DNA from: Treponema sp. UBA6988 | GTDB taxonomy: Bacteria; Spirochaetota; Spirochaetia; Treponematales; Treponemataceae | Direction of reading: 5' to 3' | Length of the DNA: 51,365 bases | NCBI GenBank assembly: GCA_002448445.1 | Contig: DJYC01000037.1 | Location: forward strand, 1 to 51,365 | In this document: positions 16,293 to 24,999 of the stretch, one piece after another | How positions within the stretch are numbered: the first letter of the stretch is position 1 | How the letters are laid out: the number at the start of each line of letters is the position of its first letter | Program-made: the position numbers and the translations under genes | The notes under the pieces: generated by a model | Seen by the model: the letters and a program-made list of their open reading frames with translations, nothing else | Told to the model about the DNA's origin: nothing | Database searches by the model: none

Positions 16293-18407
16293 ATGACTGA
16301 CTTTATAAGGGTTATCAGCATTTCATCGCTTTTTTTTCTCGCGCTATTTTGTTTTCAGGCGGGGATTTTTTTGTATTCGGGTCACAAGCTTAAACAAAAT
16401 GGGCGGCGGACACTTATTCTCATTGAATTCTTTACCGGTTTTTTGCTTCTTTTTGATGCCATGGCATACTTTTACCGGGGCAATACGAGCGCAGCCGGCT
16501 GGTACATGGTGCGCATCTGCAACTTCTTTGTCTTTATTTGCAATTTTTCAGCTTCGTTCTTCATCTGCTTTTATATCTGTGAATTCATAAAGCATGCACG
16601 GCTCAACTTTTCCATCCTCTTGCATCCCAAGGCTTCCATAAAAGACGGCATTCCGATTCAGCTTTTTCTTGTCCTCTTCCTCTGCATTAGTAGCATAATA
16701 CTTACGGTAGTCAGCCAGTTCACGAATATTTTATATTATTTTGACGAAGGCAACGTCTACCACAGAAGCACTTTTTATTCGCTCGGCGTTGCGCTAGGCC
16801 TTTTGCCCGGGCTTATCACGCTAACAATGCTCCTGCAGAACTGGAAAAAGCTTTCAAAAAATGTCTTTATTTCCCTCGTGGTCTATTTTGTCCTACCGCT
16901 TACCGGCATTGTCATGATTCTTATTGTCTACGGCTTTTCCTGGATAAACATTTCCTTTGGACTTGGTGCGCTGCACCTTTTCTACTCGTCCATAAAGCTG
17001 ATGGAGATTGAATTTTATTCCAGGGAGCAGGCCGCCACGATTTTGAATCCGGTCTACAAGGCAAAACCAGCAGACCCAGAGGCGCACAAAAGGGTTGTAA
17101 GAAACCACTTCTGGCAGACGCTTTCCGTAAGCCTTGGCGGAATCCTTTTGATTCTAGCAATTGTTTCCATTACCGGAATTTCCCTTCCCGAAAAGACTCT
17201 GGCAATCGAAGAGCCTTTTTCGAAAAATGACCTAACAAAGTCTGTCTGCATTGTGTTTACGCAAAATGCGGACAAGCACTGGGTGGACGGAGAAGACCCC
17301 GACCGGACTGGAGCTCAGTACGACGGAATCATATACAACAACATGAGAAGCACAATCATCACCGACTGGAATTTTTCAATTTCTGTTCCAGAGGGATGTT
17401 CCGTAGATCCGGGGCCTTGGAACGGAACCTTCTCGCTTTCTGACGACTCACTGAATGTAAAAAAACCGCGTGAGGGCGACAAGGAAAACATTCACGGAGA
17501 GGATTTTTACACGATTACCCCCTTGAAGACCCTTGGCTTTGGCTGCATCATGTACACGCCGCATGGCTACCAGCCGCTTATGCAAAAAATCACGTTCACG
17601 TATTCAAGTATTTTAAAGCCGCTTACAAATGTCCTCTTTGACATCTTCCTGGCCCTGCTTTTTATAATCTTTATCATTTCAACTACAGTCATGCTCTTTG
17701 AAGGAAAGCTTATCCGCGTGGAAGAGGAAAACATAAAGCTTGAAAGCACTGTAAAGGAACGCACCAAGGAACTTGAGACGGAAAAGAACCGTTCCGAAAG
17801 CCTTCTTCTGAACATCCTTCCAAAGGAAATCGCAAAGGAGCTTACCTCCCACCCCAACAGCACCATAGCAAAGGAATACCCGAACGTTACCGTCCTTTTT
17901 ACTGACATTGTGGGATTTACAAAGATAAGCGGAGAAATGAAGGCGGAAGAAGTCGTTACCATGCTGAACAAAATGTTTTCCCTGTTTGACGAAAGGGCCC
18001 AGCGCGAAGGCATTGAAAAAATCAAGACGATTGGGGACGCTTACATGGCAGCATCTGGCCTTACGCAGGAAAGCGAAAATGACGGTGCCGAAAAAATGCT
18101 CCGCTTTGCACAGGGGCTTTTGAGCGACGTGCAGTCTTTCAACAAGACATCGCCTGTAAAGCTTATGATAAGGCTAGGAATAAATTCGGGGCCGCTCGTT
18201 GCAGGCGTAATAGGAAAGACAAAGTTCATCTATGACATTTGGGGCGACACCGTTAACGTTGCAAGCCGGATGGAAAGCACGGGGCTTCCAATGCGGATAC
18301 ATGTTACCGAGACCACAAGGGCACAGACGGCAGACTTATTCCCCTACAACGAAAACACGGAAATAGATGTAAAGGGAAAGGGCATGATGAAGACGTATTT
18401 CCTGTAA
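16293..18407 (+). CDS. Class III adenylate cyclase with a seven-helix membrane half
   Basis: The protein makes cyclic AMP. Of its 704 residues, about 1-240 form a seven-helix membrane region similar to sensor halves of histidine kinases. About 245-440 hold a membrane helix, an extracytoplasmic stretch and a further helix. A short coiled coil (LESTVKERTKELETEK) then leads into the catalytic domain from about residue 500. Metal-binding VLFTDIVGFT and IGDAYMA are intact. The base-selecting residues are Lys in EKIKTIGD and Asp in YDIWGDTVNVASRM, the pair typical of adenylate rather than guanylate cyclases. The likely effector is the dual cNMP-binding protein at 21570. Confidence 0.9.
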   Translation: MTDFIRVISISSLFFLALFCFQAGIFLYSGHKLKQNGRRTLILIEFFTGFLLLFDAMAYFYRGNTSAAGWYMVRICNFFVFICNFSASFFICFYICEFIKHARLNFSILLHPKASIKDGIPIQLFLVLFLCISSIILTVVSQFTNILYYFDEGNVYHRSTFYSLGVALGLLPGLITLTMLLQNWKKLSKNVFISLVVYFVLPLTGIVMILIVYGFSWINISFGLGALHLFYSSIKLMEIEFYSREQAATILNPVYKAKPADPEAHKRVVRNHFWQTLSVSLGGILLILAIVSITGISLPEKTLAIEEPFSKNDLTKSVCIVFTQNADKHWVDGEDPDRTGAQYDGIIYNNMRSTIITDWNFSISVPEGCSVDPGPWNGTFSLSDDSLNVKKPREGDKENIHGEDFYTITPLKTLGFGCIMYTPHGYQPLMQKITFTYSSILKPLTNVLFDIFLALLFIIFIISTTVMLFEGKLIRVEEENIKLESTVKERTKELETEKNRSESLLLNILPKEIAKELTSHPNSTIAKEYPNVTVLFTDIVGFTKISGEMKAEEVVTMLNKMFSLFDERAQREGIEKIKTIGDAYMAASGLTQESENDGAEKMLRFAQGLLSDVQSFNKTSPVKLMIRLGINSGPLVAGVIGKTKFIYDIWGDTVNVASRMESTGLPMRIHVTETTRAQTADLFPYNENTEIDVKGKGMMKTYFL

Positions 18408-18410
18408 AAA

Positions 18411-18454
18411 AAAGGCAGCTCGTCAGCAAAAGCGACAGGCTGCCTTTCTCTTTT
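18411..18454. terminator. Bidirectional terminator between convergent genes
   Basis: Arms AAAGGCAGC (18411-18419) and GCTGCCTTT (18439-18447) form a nine-pair stem. It is followed by CTCTTTT on the plus strand and by a run of eight T on the minus strand. It can end both the cyclase gene and the convergent lipoprotein gene. Confidence 0.85.
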
Positions 18455-18465
18455 AATTTGCAGTT

Positions 18466-19716
18466 TTAGTTTGCGGTGCAGATAACCCTTAGGCCGCCAT
18501 ACTCGCTTATTTCATAAGGATACTTTGGCTGACCTCTTGCTTCAATATTGCAACCAGTTGGGTATTTTATACCATCGTCTTTTCCTGTGTCACTTCCATC
18601 TTTTTTATTTACATAGCAACCACCACGTCTAACACACTTTGGGCCTTCTGCTCCAAAAATGTCTGTTTGACTTGTTATCGTACCATGACGGTCAAAACAA
18701 ATTTCTGACACATTTCCCAAAATGTCATATATACCTAGGGTGTTTGGCAATTTTTGTTTTACCTCGTGTGATTTTTTTTCACCACCTTGGCAGTTACCTG
18801 AATACCAAGCATAGTCACCTATACTTTCATAAGTTGCGTCGTTAGCACTTCCACCGCGAGCAATAAATTCCCATTCAGCTTCTGTCGGAATACGGTAGCC
18901 GTTTGCATCGAGATTACATTGCACTTGGTCTAACACTGCTGAAATAGCTGAATCAGACGGAACATGATTTTTGTCTCTTGTTTCTTTGTAATAAAATTTT
19001 CCATCGGCATCCACTTCCAGATTGGAACCGTCCTGTGTTAACCAGGTAACGACATCATAATTTTCTTCACCATCAATTATAATGTAATAAGCTGGAACCA
19101 GACCTTCTGCTTCACTCCTTAAATTACAGTAAACAATGCAGTCATACCAGCATACATTATATATAGGGTAGTTATCTCCTTTTCCCCAGCTATCTTTTAA
19201 ATTGTTAGGCTTCATATATTTTGCCCATTCATCCTGGGAAACTTCGTGGTCGCATACATAAAGGCTGGGAATTGTAATGTTACGGGCTCCGTTTTCATCT
19301 TCTATAAAGATATTGGATCCCGGGATTGGTGCTTCAATGGTAAATTCTTCTCCTGTCGGGATATAATTGTTACTGATAAACCTTGCGTAGAGGTTCACGT
19401 CGGAGTCTACAGCCTTGTTGAATATAAATCTTTTCGTAAAATTCGGGTTTTCGTACCAGCCAACAAAGCGCAAATTTTCATCGCCTTCAGGATTGGCAGG
19501 CCTTTGAGCCCGAGTTCCTGACTGGACAGACTGAGAGTCATAGACTTCGCCATTGTTATAAAAGGAAACCCTGTAATAGGTTGGTTCCGCCGGCTGGACT
19601 TCCGTTACATTAGCCGCATCATCTTCATCCGAACTTGAAGAAGACCCACCGCCACAAGCCACAAACATAGATGCCAAAAACAAAACGCATATTGCCTTAA
19701 GAAATTCTTTAAGCAT
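18466..19716 (-). CDS. Lipoprotein with an InlB-type repeat and a SUMF1-fold domain
   Basis: The start (MLKEFLKAICVL) has GGAGG six bases upstream. Of 416 residues, the signal ends MFVAC with Cys21 as the lipid site, followed by a Gly/Ser/Asp linker. Residues about 40-110 match the InlB B-repeat (Flg_new) fold (VSFYNNGEVYDSQSV, FVGWYENPNFTKRF). From about 125 to the end there is a formylglycine-generating-enzyme (SUMF1/FGE) fold: PSLYVCDHEVSQDEWAKYM, GYRIPTEAEWEFIARGG, LGIYDILGNVSEI and VRRGGCY. The paired catalytic cysteines of true FGE are not evident, so it is probably a binding protein. A second SUMF1-fold protein is encoded at 49937. Confidence 0.85.
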   Translation of the reverse strand: MLKEFLKAICVLFLASMFVACGGGSSSSSDEDDAANVTEVQPAEPTYYRVSFYNNGEVYDSQSVQSGTRAQRPANPEGDENLRFVGWYENPNFTKRFIFNKAVDSDVNLYARFISNNYIPTGEEFTIEAPIPGSNIFIEDENGARNITIPSLYVCDHEVSQDEWAKYMKPNNLKDSWGKGDNYPIYNVCWYDCIVYCNLRSEAEGLVPAYYIIIDGEENYDVVTWLTQDGSNLEVDADGKFYYKETRDKNHVPSDSAISAVLDQVQCNLDANGYRIPTEAEWEFIARGGSANDATYESIGDYAWYSGNCQGGEKKSHEVKQKLPNTLGIYDILGNVSEICFDRHGTITSQTDIFGAEGPKCVRRGGCYVNKKDGSDTGKDDGIKYPTGCNIEARGQPKYPYEISEYGGLRVICTAN

Positions 19717-19839
19717 AGTCGTCCTCCTTAAGCCCACCCCAACCTATATTATCGGCAAATTTGCTAAAAAATCAAGGGCATTTTAAGTGTAGCATGGTCA
19801 GGCCTTGGAATGTCGAGGTTCTTGCTTAGGGATGACGGA

Positions 19840-20290
19840 TGAATGGCTTTTACGCGGCCCTTCGAGAGCCCGCTTGAAGCTGCGCTGCGGGTTCAGGGAC
19901 CGGGCGGGGGTGGAATGGAGGGATTTTTCCTCTTTCTTGATGACCGGTACAGAGCCACGGAGGGCGGCTTAGCAGCGCGGAGATTTCCGAAGGGAATCTC
20001 CGATCCCTGGAAAAATCCATGGAGGGATTTTTCCTCTTTCTTGATGACCGGTACAGAGCCACGGAGGGCGGCTTAGCAGCGCGGAGATTTCCGAAGGGAA
20101 TCTCCGATCCCTGGAAAAATCCATGGGGGGATTTTTCCAGGGCAATGCGCGGCAGGCACTGGAGGGGCGGGCGCAAGCCCGTTCCGGCGGGAGTGCGCAG
20201 CGCGACCAGAGGAATGGAGCCGAATGGCGGAACCCCGCAAGCGCCACATAAAAGGCACGGTTGTTAGGAATGGGCACATCATGGACAGCA
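19840..20290 (+). repeat. Hairpin repeat element C with a 104-base tandem duplication
   Basis: Bases 19921-20024 are repeated almost exactly at 20025-20128. Each unit holds stem-loop 1 (GCC, loop ACGGAG, GGC at 19954-19965 and 20058-20069), a hairpin (CGGAGATT/AATCTCCG) and stem-loop 2 (CCCTGGAAAAATCC, loop ATGGAG or ATGGGG, GGATTTTTCC). In the second unit the full 3' arm GGATTTTTCCAGGG is present. Tail boxes (GGCAGGCACTGGAGGGGC, GGAATGGAGCC, GGCGGAACCCCGCAAGCGCC) follow. ORFs in this region are repeat-derived. No gene was found in 19717-20379. Confidence 0.8.
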
Positions 20291-20343
20291 GGCAAAAGTG
20301 CCGCAATATTTAAGAAGTCCTTAAAAATTACACTTTTTGGCAG

Positions 20344-20372
20344 TTCACATTTATTTTTTTTCGATATATAAT
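20344..20372 (+). promoter_or_regulatory. murB promoter, leaderless layout
   Basis: TTCACA (20344-20349), a 17-base spacer and TATAAT (20367-20372). The -10 overlaps the first in-frame ATG (20371), so that ATG cannot be in the mRNA. Transcription should begin at about 20379, next to the second ATG at 20380. Confidence 0.7.
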
Positions 20373-20379
20373 GGAAGAT

Positions 20380-21426
20380 ATGAATATACATGAACTTGGA
20401 GAAGCCATAGAGAAGTCCGAAGGTTTTAGGGGAACCGTTTCCTACAACGAGCCGCTTGCAGAGCGCACCACGATGAAGGTTGGAGGACCGGCTCTTATTT
20501 TTGTTGAGCCTGAGGATGTGCTTTCGCTTGCTTCCGCACTTGTGGTGCTAAAGGGCGTAAAGGCCCCCGTTTTTGTTTTGGGCGGTGGAAGCAATATTGT
20601 CGTTAAGGACGAGGGCATTCGCAAGGTTGTCATCTCTACGGCAAAGCTCAAGGGAACTACAATGGTTCCGGGAAAACCCATGCCCTTTGAGATTGAAGGC
20701 TTTGAGCAGGCAAAGGAATGCTGCCCGATTACGGTTTCCGTGGGTGCTGGCATGGGCGTTACGGAGCTTACGGAATGGGCTTCCAAGTATGGCATTATTG
20801 GCCTTGAAAAATTCGCGGGGCTGCCGGGGACTGTAGGCGGGGCCTGCTTTATGAACGCAAGATGCTACGGCGAGGATTTTGGCGGCCTTGTGATGCAGGT
20901 TAAGTACATAGACATGGACGACGTTCATTACGTGAACAAGTTTACGCTGGATTCCATCATAAAGACTTACACCCACTATTCCACAGGAGACGACTGGGAC
21001 TACAAGAAGTCACCATTCCAGGGCAAGAGGTGGATTATTATAGAAGCAAGCCTTGCGCTAAAGTGCATTGACATGTACATTACCGAGGGCTGCTTTGCAA
21101 ATCCTGCGGTTCAGGACTATATCCGCAAGGGGAATTCCTTCTATATTAAGGACAGGGAGGACAAGGGGCACTTTAAGGCTCCAAGTGCTGGTTCGGTCTT
21201 TAAGAACAACAGGGAATTCGGCAAGCCAAGCGGCAAGATTATTGATGAAGTGGGGCTCAAGGGAACAAAGATGGGAGGAGCTCAGGTTGCCCCATGGCAC
21301 GGAAACTTTATCATAAACAACGGCAATGCAACTGCGGCGGACGTTAAGAATCTGGTGGCATTCGTGCAGGAAAAGGTGAAGGAAAACACAGGATTCAGCC
21401 TGGAAAGCGAAATTCTCTTTGTATGA
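20380..21426 (+). CDS. murB: UDP-N-acetylenolpyruvoylglucosamine reductase
   Basis: MurB reduces the enolpyruvyl group to give UDP-N-acetylmuramate in peptidoglycan synthesis. FAD-binding segments are LGGGSNIVVKD and LEKFAGLPGTVGGACFMNARCYG, followed by the substrate domain with SAGSVFKNNREFGKPSGKII and a final glutamate-containing LESEILF. The catalytic serine is in GSVFKN. At 348 residues it is slightly longer than average, with an insert around DDWDYKKSPFQGKRW. The second ATG is preferred because the -10 box overlaps the first. It is transcribed towards the cNMP-binding gene, which has its own promoter. Confidence 0.93.
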   Translation: MNIHELGEAIEKSEGFRGTVSYNEPLAERTTMKVGGPALIFVEPEDVLSLASALVVLKGVKAPVFVLGGGSNIVVKDEGIRKVVISTAKLKGTTMVPGKPMPFEIEGFEQAKECCPITVSVGAGMGVTELTEWASKYGIIGLEKFAGLPGTVGGACFMNARCYGEDFGGLVMQVKYIDMDDVHYVNKFTLDSIIKTYTHYSTGDDWDYKKSPFQGKRWIIIEASLALKCIDMYITEGCFANPAVQDYIRKGNSFYIKDREDKGHFKAPSAGSVFKNNREFGKPSGKIIDEVGLKGTKMGGAQVAPWHGNFIINNGNATAADVKNLVAFVQEKVKENTGFSLESEILFV

Positions 21427-21492
21427 CGCTTTTTTTGTCCAATTTCTTTATTTATTTCCTTGCATAAAAAGTGAATTTCTACCGATAATTAA

Positions 21493-21521
21493 TTGACATT
21501 CCGCATTTTGCTTTCTATACT
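21493..21521 (+). promoter_or_regulatory. Promoter of the dual cNMP-binding gene
   Basis: TTGACA (21493-21498), spacer of 17, TATACT (21516-21521): a near-consensus vegetative promoter. The leader would be about 40 bases, ending at the GTG start at 21570. Confidence 0.75.
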
Positions 21522-21569
21522 TTAAAAATAGAAGGTTAAAAAGGACGAATAAATTCAGGACGGTAAAAA

Positions 21570-22769
21570 GTGCTACAGTTAGCTTTTGTAAATTTTAAAC
21601 AGAATTCATATATTCAGGTTGAAGGCACCCCGGCGACCTCTTGTTTTTACATTATTCAGAGCGGAAAAATCCGCTGCTTCCACGAGACGGAAGTTCCCGG
21701 TAATGCGCCTAGAATGCTGGGTCCGGGAGACTTTATAGGCGTTGTTGCCTGCATGTCCAGCCACAGCCAGACGGAAAGCGTTATTGCAATTACCAACGTT
21801 GTTGCTATCAAGGTTAACCGCGAGCAGTATCCTGAGCTTATCATGAAGAATACGCCGGTAGCAATGAAGATAGTCCGTTCTTTTGCCCAAGAAATGCGCG
21901 TCCTTAACGACAACCTTACAAAAATTACGCTTAAAAATACCGTTACGGAGACGCCGGATCAGCTTTATCCGATTGCCCAATACTACGAGGATTCGGGCTG
22001 GCCGGAGATTGCGGCCTACTGCTACTACCAGTACCTAAAGGAATGCCCCAAGGGAAGCTACAAGGAACAGGCTATAAAGAGATTCAGCATATTAAAGAAG
22101 AGAACCAACCCGCCATATCTTGAACCCAAGGGCGAGATGATGAGGAGCTACAAGCAGAACACGATGATTTTCTCCGAATGCCAGAGCGGTGCGGATATGT
22201 TCATCGTGCAAAGCGGTTCCGTTAAGATTGTAAAGGTTGTTGACGGCTCGGAAGTTATGCTTGCCCTGCTTAAGAAAGGCGACATTTTTGGCGAGATGGC
22301 ACTTTTGGACAACCGTCCCCGCTCAGCATGTGCAATTGCCCACGACGACTGTACTCTTATGGTAATCAACAGAACCAACTTTGACCAGATGGTTTCCACA
22401 CAGCCGCAGCTGGTTGCCCGCCTTACTTCCATGTTTGCAGAGCGCCTTTGGTCCATGTACCGTCAGCTTGCAAACACAGAACTCCGCAATCCGCGCGAGA
22501 AGATGGTGGATATGCTTGCCCTTCAGGTTGAAAAGTCTAGGCAGCAGCCGGTTAAGGGCGTTCCTTTTGAAACAGATTTTACAATTACAGACATCATAAA
22601 TCTTTGCGGCATTCCTTCAAACGAAGTAAGAACCGCAGCCTGGCAGCTTGAATCAGACCAGAACGTTAAGGTTAAGGCCGGCAAAATTGTTGTTCCCGAT
22701 GTGGAAGAACTCATCAAACAGGCGGCATTCTACCGCAAGCAGAACAGTAAGCATGCAAATGAACAATAG
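21570..22769 (+). CDS. Crp/Fnr-like regulator with two cyclic-nucleotide-binding domains
   Basis: The protein has 399 residues from a GTG start with AGGA upstream. The first cNMP-type beta barrel (about 10-110; CFYIIQSGKIRCF, MLGPGDFIGV) has a degenerate phosphate cassette. A helical linker (about 135-180, TPR-like YCYYQYLKECP) follows. The second barrel (about 190-310) has a good cassette, FGEMALLDNRPRSACAIA. A winged helix at the C-terminus (TITDIINLCGIPSNEVRTA) suggests DNA binding. It is the natural receptor for cAMP made by the two cyclases in this window, though that link is inference. The stop overlaps the next gene's start region. Confidence 0.85.
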   Translation: MLQLAFVNFKQNSYIQVEGTPATSCFYIIQSGKIRCFHETEVPGNAPRMLGPGDFIGVVACMSSHSQTESVIAITNVVAIKVNREQYPELIMKNTPVAMKIVRSFAQEMRVLNDNLTKITLKNTVTETPDQLYPIAQYYEDSGWPEIAAYCYYQYLKECPKGSYKEQAIKRFSILKKRTNPPYLEPKGEMMRSYKQNTMIFSECQSGADMFIVQSGSVKIVKVVDGSEVMLALLKKGDIFGEMALLDNRPRSACAIAHDDCTLMVINRTNFDQMVSTQPQLVARLTSMFAERLWSMYRQLANTELRNPREKMVDMLALQVEKSRQQPVKGVPFETDFTITDIINLCGIPSNEVRTAAWQLESDQNVKVKAGKIVVPDVEELIKQAAFYRKQNSKHANEQ

Positions 22770-23319
22770 AAAAAGCCACAAGATTTTGGCAGGCGCACTT
22801 GCTTGCCTTGTAGCAATAGTAGCCCCGCTTTTTAGCGAAGATTCACTTCCTTCCGGATATGCGGGCGTTAGCCTTGGCATGTCTCTGGACGCGGCAAAGC
22901 AGGCCCTTAAGCGCGACCCCCAGTTTGGCTACAGGGGCGACAGGGATGTTTCCCTTTTGCCGGGAGACTCCAGGATTCTTATAGAGACGGACACTTCCAT
23001 TACGGCCCCCCATTCATACCTGGACAGGTGCTACTTCCAGTTTTACAACGAAAAGCTCTACATTATCACTATAAACCTTAGGCAGGACAAGGTTGACCAC
23101 TACTCGGTATTCAGCTCGCTGTGCAAGAAGTACGGAAACCCGGTAAGCCTTAACCCCCAGAAGTCTGAATGGCGCAACGACAGCGTTATAATGACGCTTG
23201 AACGCCCGCTTACGATAAAATACACGGACAGAGCCGTTTTTGAAAGCCTTATTGACCAGTCACTTGTAGAAAAGACGGGCCGCGAACAGAACACGGAACG
23301 CTTTCTTGACGGGCTTTGA
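22753..23319 (+). CDS. Exported periplasmic protein, unknown
   Basis: The product has 188 residues from the ATG at 22753 (a second ATG at 22759 is possible); both lie inside the end of the preceding gene, so translation is coupled. A signal peptide (KILAGALACLVAIVAPLFS) is followed by a small soluble domain beginning YAGVSLGMSLDAAKQALKRDP. That pattern, a 'G-V-x-L-G-M-S' start and a short helix, is common in small periplasmic domains. A YFQFYNEKLYIITINL strand pair follows. The upstream in-frame extension to 22648 is a shadow within the regulator gene. Function unknown. Confidence 0.75.
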   Translation: MQMNNRKSHKILAGALACLVAIVAPLFSEDSLPSGYAGVSLGMSLDAAKQALKRDPQFGYRGDRDVSLLPGDSRILIETDTSITAPHSYLDRCYFQFYNEKLYIITINLRQDKVDHYSVFSSLCKKYGNPVSLNPQKSEWRNDSVIMTLERPLTIKYTDRAVFESLIDQSLVEKTGREQNTERFLDGL

Positions 23320-23344
23320 GTCGCAGACCCAATAGGAATCCAGC

Positions 23345-23845
23345 ATGAAATTCATTCGCTTTGACAAAGTCCTAGCAAAGGCCGCTGTGCTTACGGTGGC
23401 TCTTTTTGCCTTTATCCCGGCATCATCCTGCTCTGGAAAGAAATTTGACCTGCCGGTAAAAACCCTTTCAATCACCACTGCAAGCGGAAAAACAGTCCCC
23501 GTAGAAGCGGAAATTGCCTCAAAGGCAGAGGAACGCAACTACGGCTTTATGAACCGCACCCGCATTCCCGACGGCACAGGCATGCTTTTCGTCTTTGAAA
23601 AGGACCAGGTTTTGCACTTTTGGATGAAGAACACGCCCCACCCGCTTTCAATTGCCTACATAGACAGCACTGGCAAAATAAGCGACACTTTGGACATGAC
23701 CCCCTTTAGCGAAACTTCTGTCTCAAGCACAAGGTCCGTCCGCTATGCACTCGAAGTTCCCCGTGGCTGGTTCAAGGCAAACTCAATTGCCCCGGGGGAC
23801 AAGGTAACGCTTGGCGACGGAAGCCCTCTGGAAAAGCTGCGGTAA
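23345..23845 (+). CDS. DUF192 lipoprotein
   Basis: This 166-residue protein has a lipoprotein-like signal (AFIPASSC, Cys29 the likely lipid site). The DUF192 domain covers the rest: VPVEAEIASKAEERNYGFMNR, GTGMLFVFEKDQVLHFWMKNT, LSIAYIDSTGKI and ALEVPRGWF. DUF192 is a widespread small beta-barrel exported family with no firmly established biochemical role. It is 25 bases behind the previous exported protein, so murB to this gene may be read partly together. The family match is confident; function is unknown. Confidence 0.85.
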   Translation: MKFIRFDKVLAKAAVLTVALFAFIPASSCSGKKFDLPVKTLSITTASGKTVPVEAEIASKAEERNYGFMNRTRIPDGTGMLFVFEKDQVLHFWMKNTPHPLSIAYIDSTGKISDTLDMTPFSETSVSSTRSVRYALEVPRGWFKANSIAPGDKVTLGDGSPLEKLR

Positions 23846-23869
23846 ATCTTGGCCGCAGTGAGCCTGTTA

Positions 23870-24130
23870 CAAAGACGTCACCCTGAACTAGATTCAGGGG
23901 CTGTACCAATAAATAATAATTCTCTTTTTCTTTCTTTGGAGCAGCTTTTTTCTGCTGTACAAAATATTCATTAAAGAACATCTTGCCATTTTTATTACGG
24001 GCTTTCCGGGGTTCCGCGGGGCCCTACCCGCTCCATTGCTTCCGGGTTCGGCCCTTCGACCTTGCTCAGGGACCTCGCCCTCCAGCAACGGCTACGCCGC
24101 CCCTACAATCCCGGCTAGGCTCTATCCGCT
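23870..24130 (-). repeat. Palindrome plus tail-type hairpin repeat
   Basis: A GTCACCCTGAACT...TTCAGGGGCTGT palindrome (23876-23907) is followed by CATCTTGCCATTTTTATTA, GGGCTTTCCGGGGTTCCGC, CTCCATTGCTTCC and GCCGCCCCTACAATCCC boxes. This is the same tail as at 35458-35570, on the opposite strand. An inner CCTTCGACCTTGCTCAGGGA palindrome is included in both. Stem-loop 2 is missing here, but its upstream complement CTTGCCATTTTT is present. No gene was seen in 23846-24474. Confidence 0.7.
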
Positions 24131-24279
24131 AGTATAACGAACATAAGATAACAGGTCATTCCGAACTGCTACGCCACATCCGCACGCGCTTGCTACGAAT
24201 GTGGATTCGGAATCTATATATGTTAGAGGTTGGTGCCCCCGCAGCGCAGCTTCCAGCGGATCTGCCGAACCACGGTTGT

Positions 24280-24462
24280 ATGGAGGAACAGATGCTGAAT
24301 CAAGTTCAGCATGACGGCTATAAAAAAAAGTTCAGCATGACAGTTAAAAAAAATGCCGCCCAAAAGCCTAACTTCTGGACGGCATTTTAATATATGTCAT
24401 TCTCGGGCTTGACGTGAGGAATCCTCTAAGCAGATTATCGGGTCTGGCCCGATAATGACACA
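24280..24462. repeat. Group of GTCA/TGAC palindromes
   Basis: GATGCTGAA...TTCAGCATGAC (about 24289-24316), a half copy at 24330, GTCATTCTCGGGCTTGACG (24397) and the perfect stem ATTATCGGG/CCCGATAAT (24434-24456). The last may serve as the end signal of the leftward fliS-flgN operon, although no T-run follows. Confidence 0.65.
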
Positions 24463-24474
24463 TTTTGTACTATA

Positions 24475-24963
24475 CTAGGCTTCCACGCTAACAAGGGAAC
24501 CCGTAGACTTGCGTTCTGCGTAAACAGAGGAAAGTCCCTTGTAAGGGTTCTTAAAGCCGGAAATCTGACCGCGGAGCTCTTCCAGATGAATCTTTAGAAG
24601 GTGGCGGTTGCGCTGGTTCTGAATGATAACCTGCTCGCGGAGCTTTCCAAGTTCACCCTGTAGCTTTTCCACCGGAACTGCATCCTGCGGGTTGTAGGTG
24701 CTTGCCCTGCTCTTTACGTAAAGATCCTGCATGGGGACAATCACCTTCTGCAAGGAGGCAATACCCTTTACAATCTGCTTTTCCAGTTCCGTGTGAGCAA
24801 GCAAAGATTCTGCGTCTTCCGCATTAATCCTCTTTTCCTGGCTTTCCAGAACCTTAAGATATTCCCTGAATTTTGTGCGCTGCTGTTCAAGAAGGGCGCG
24901 GAACCTCTTTAAAATGGCCACGCGCTCGTCCAGCTCTTCTTTGCTAAGATTTTCTACCGTCAT
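24475..24963 (-). CDS. flgN: FlgN-type flagellar export chaperone
   Basis: FlgN chaperones keep the hook-filament junction proteins soluble before export. The protein (162 residues from MTVENLSKEE) is almost entirely helical and charged, with long coiled-coil stretches (ILKRFRALLEQQRTKFREYL; LQGELGKLREQVIIQNQRN) and a short C-terminal non-helical tail, the FlgN pattern. The start has GGTGGG upstream; a GTG three codons earlier is possible. Its position directly behind fliS supports the assignment, because sequence identity in this family is low. Confidence 0.7.
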   Translation of the reverse strand: MTVENLSKEELDERVAILKRFRALLEQQRTKFREYLKVLESQEKRINAEDAESLLAHTELEKQIVKGIASLQKVIVPMQDLYVKSRASTYNPQDAVPVEKLQGELGKLREQVIIQNQRNRHLLKIHLEELRGQISGFKNPYKGLSSVYAERKSTGSLVSVEA

Positions 24964-24999
24964 AATTCCCACCGTTTATCCCTTTATTTTCGGTTTGTT

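Noticed and set aside
19843..20391. Long overlapping ORFs on both strands
   Set aside because: They are translations of the tandem hairpin repeat, with the same peptide appearing twice at a 104-base offset and on both strands.
22648..22752. Upstream extension of the exported protein gene
   Set aside because: It lies wholly inside the cNMP-regulator gene in another frame; the signal peptide begins at 22753 or 22759.
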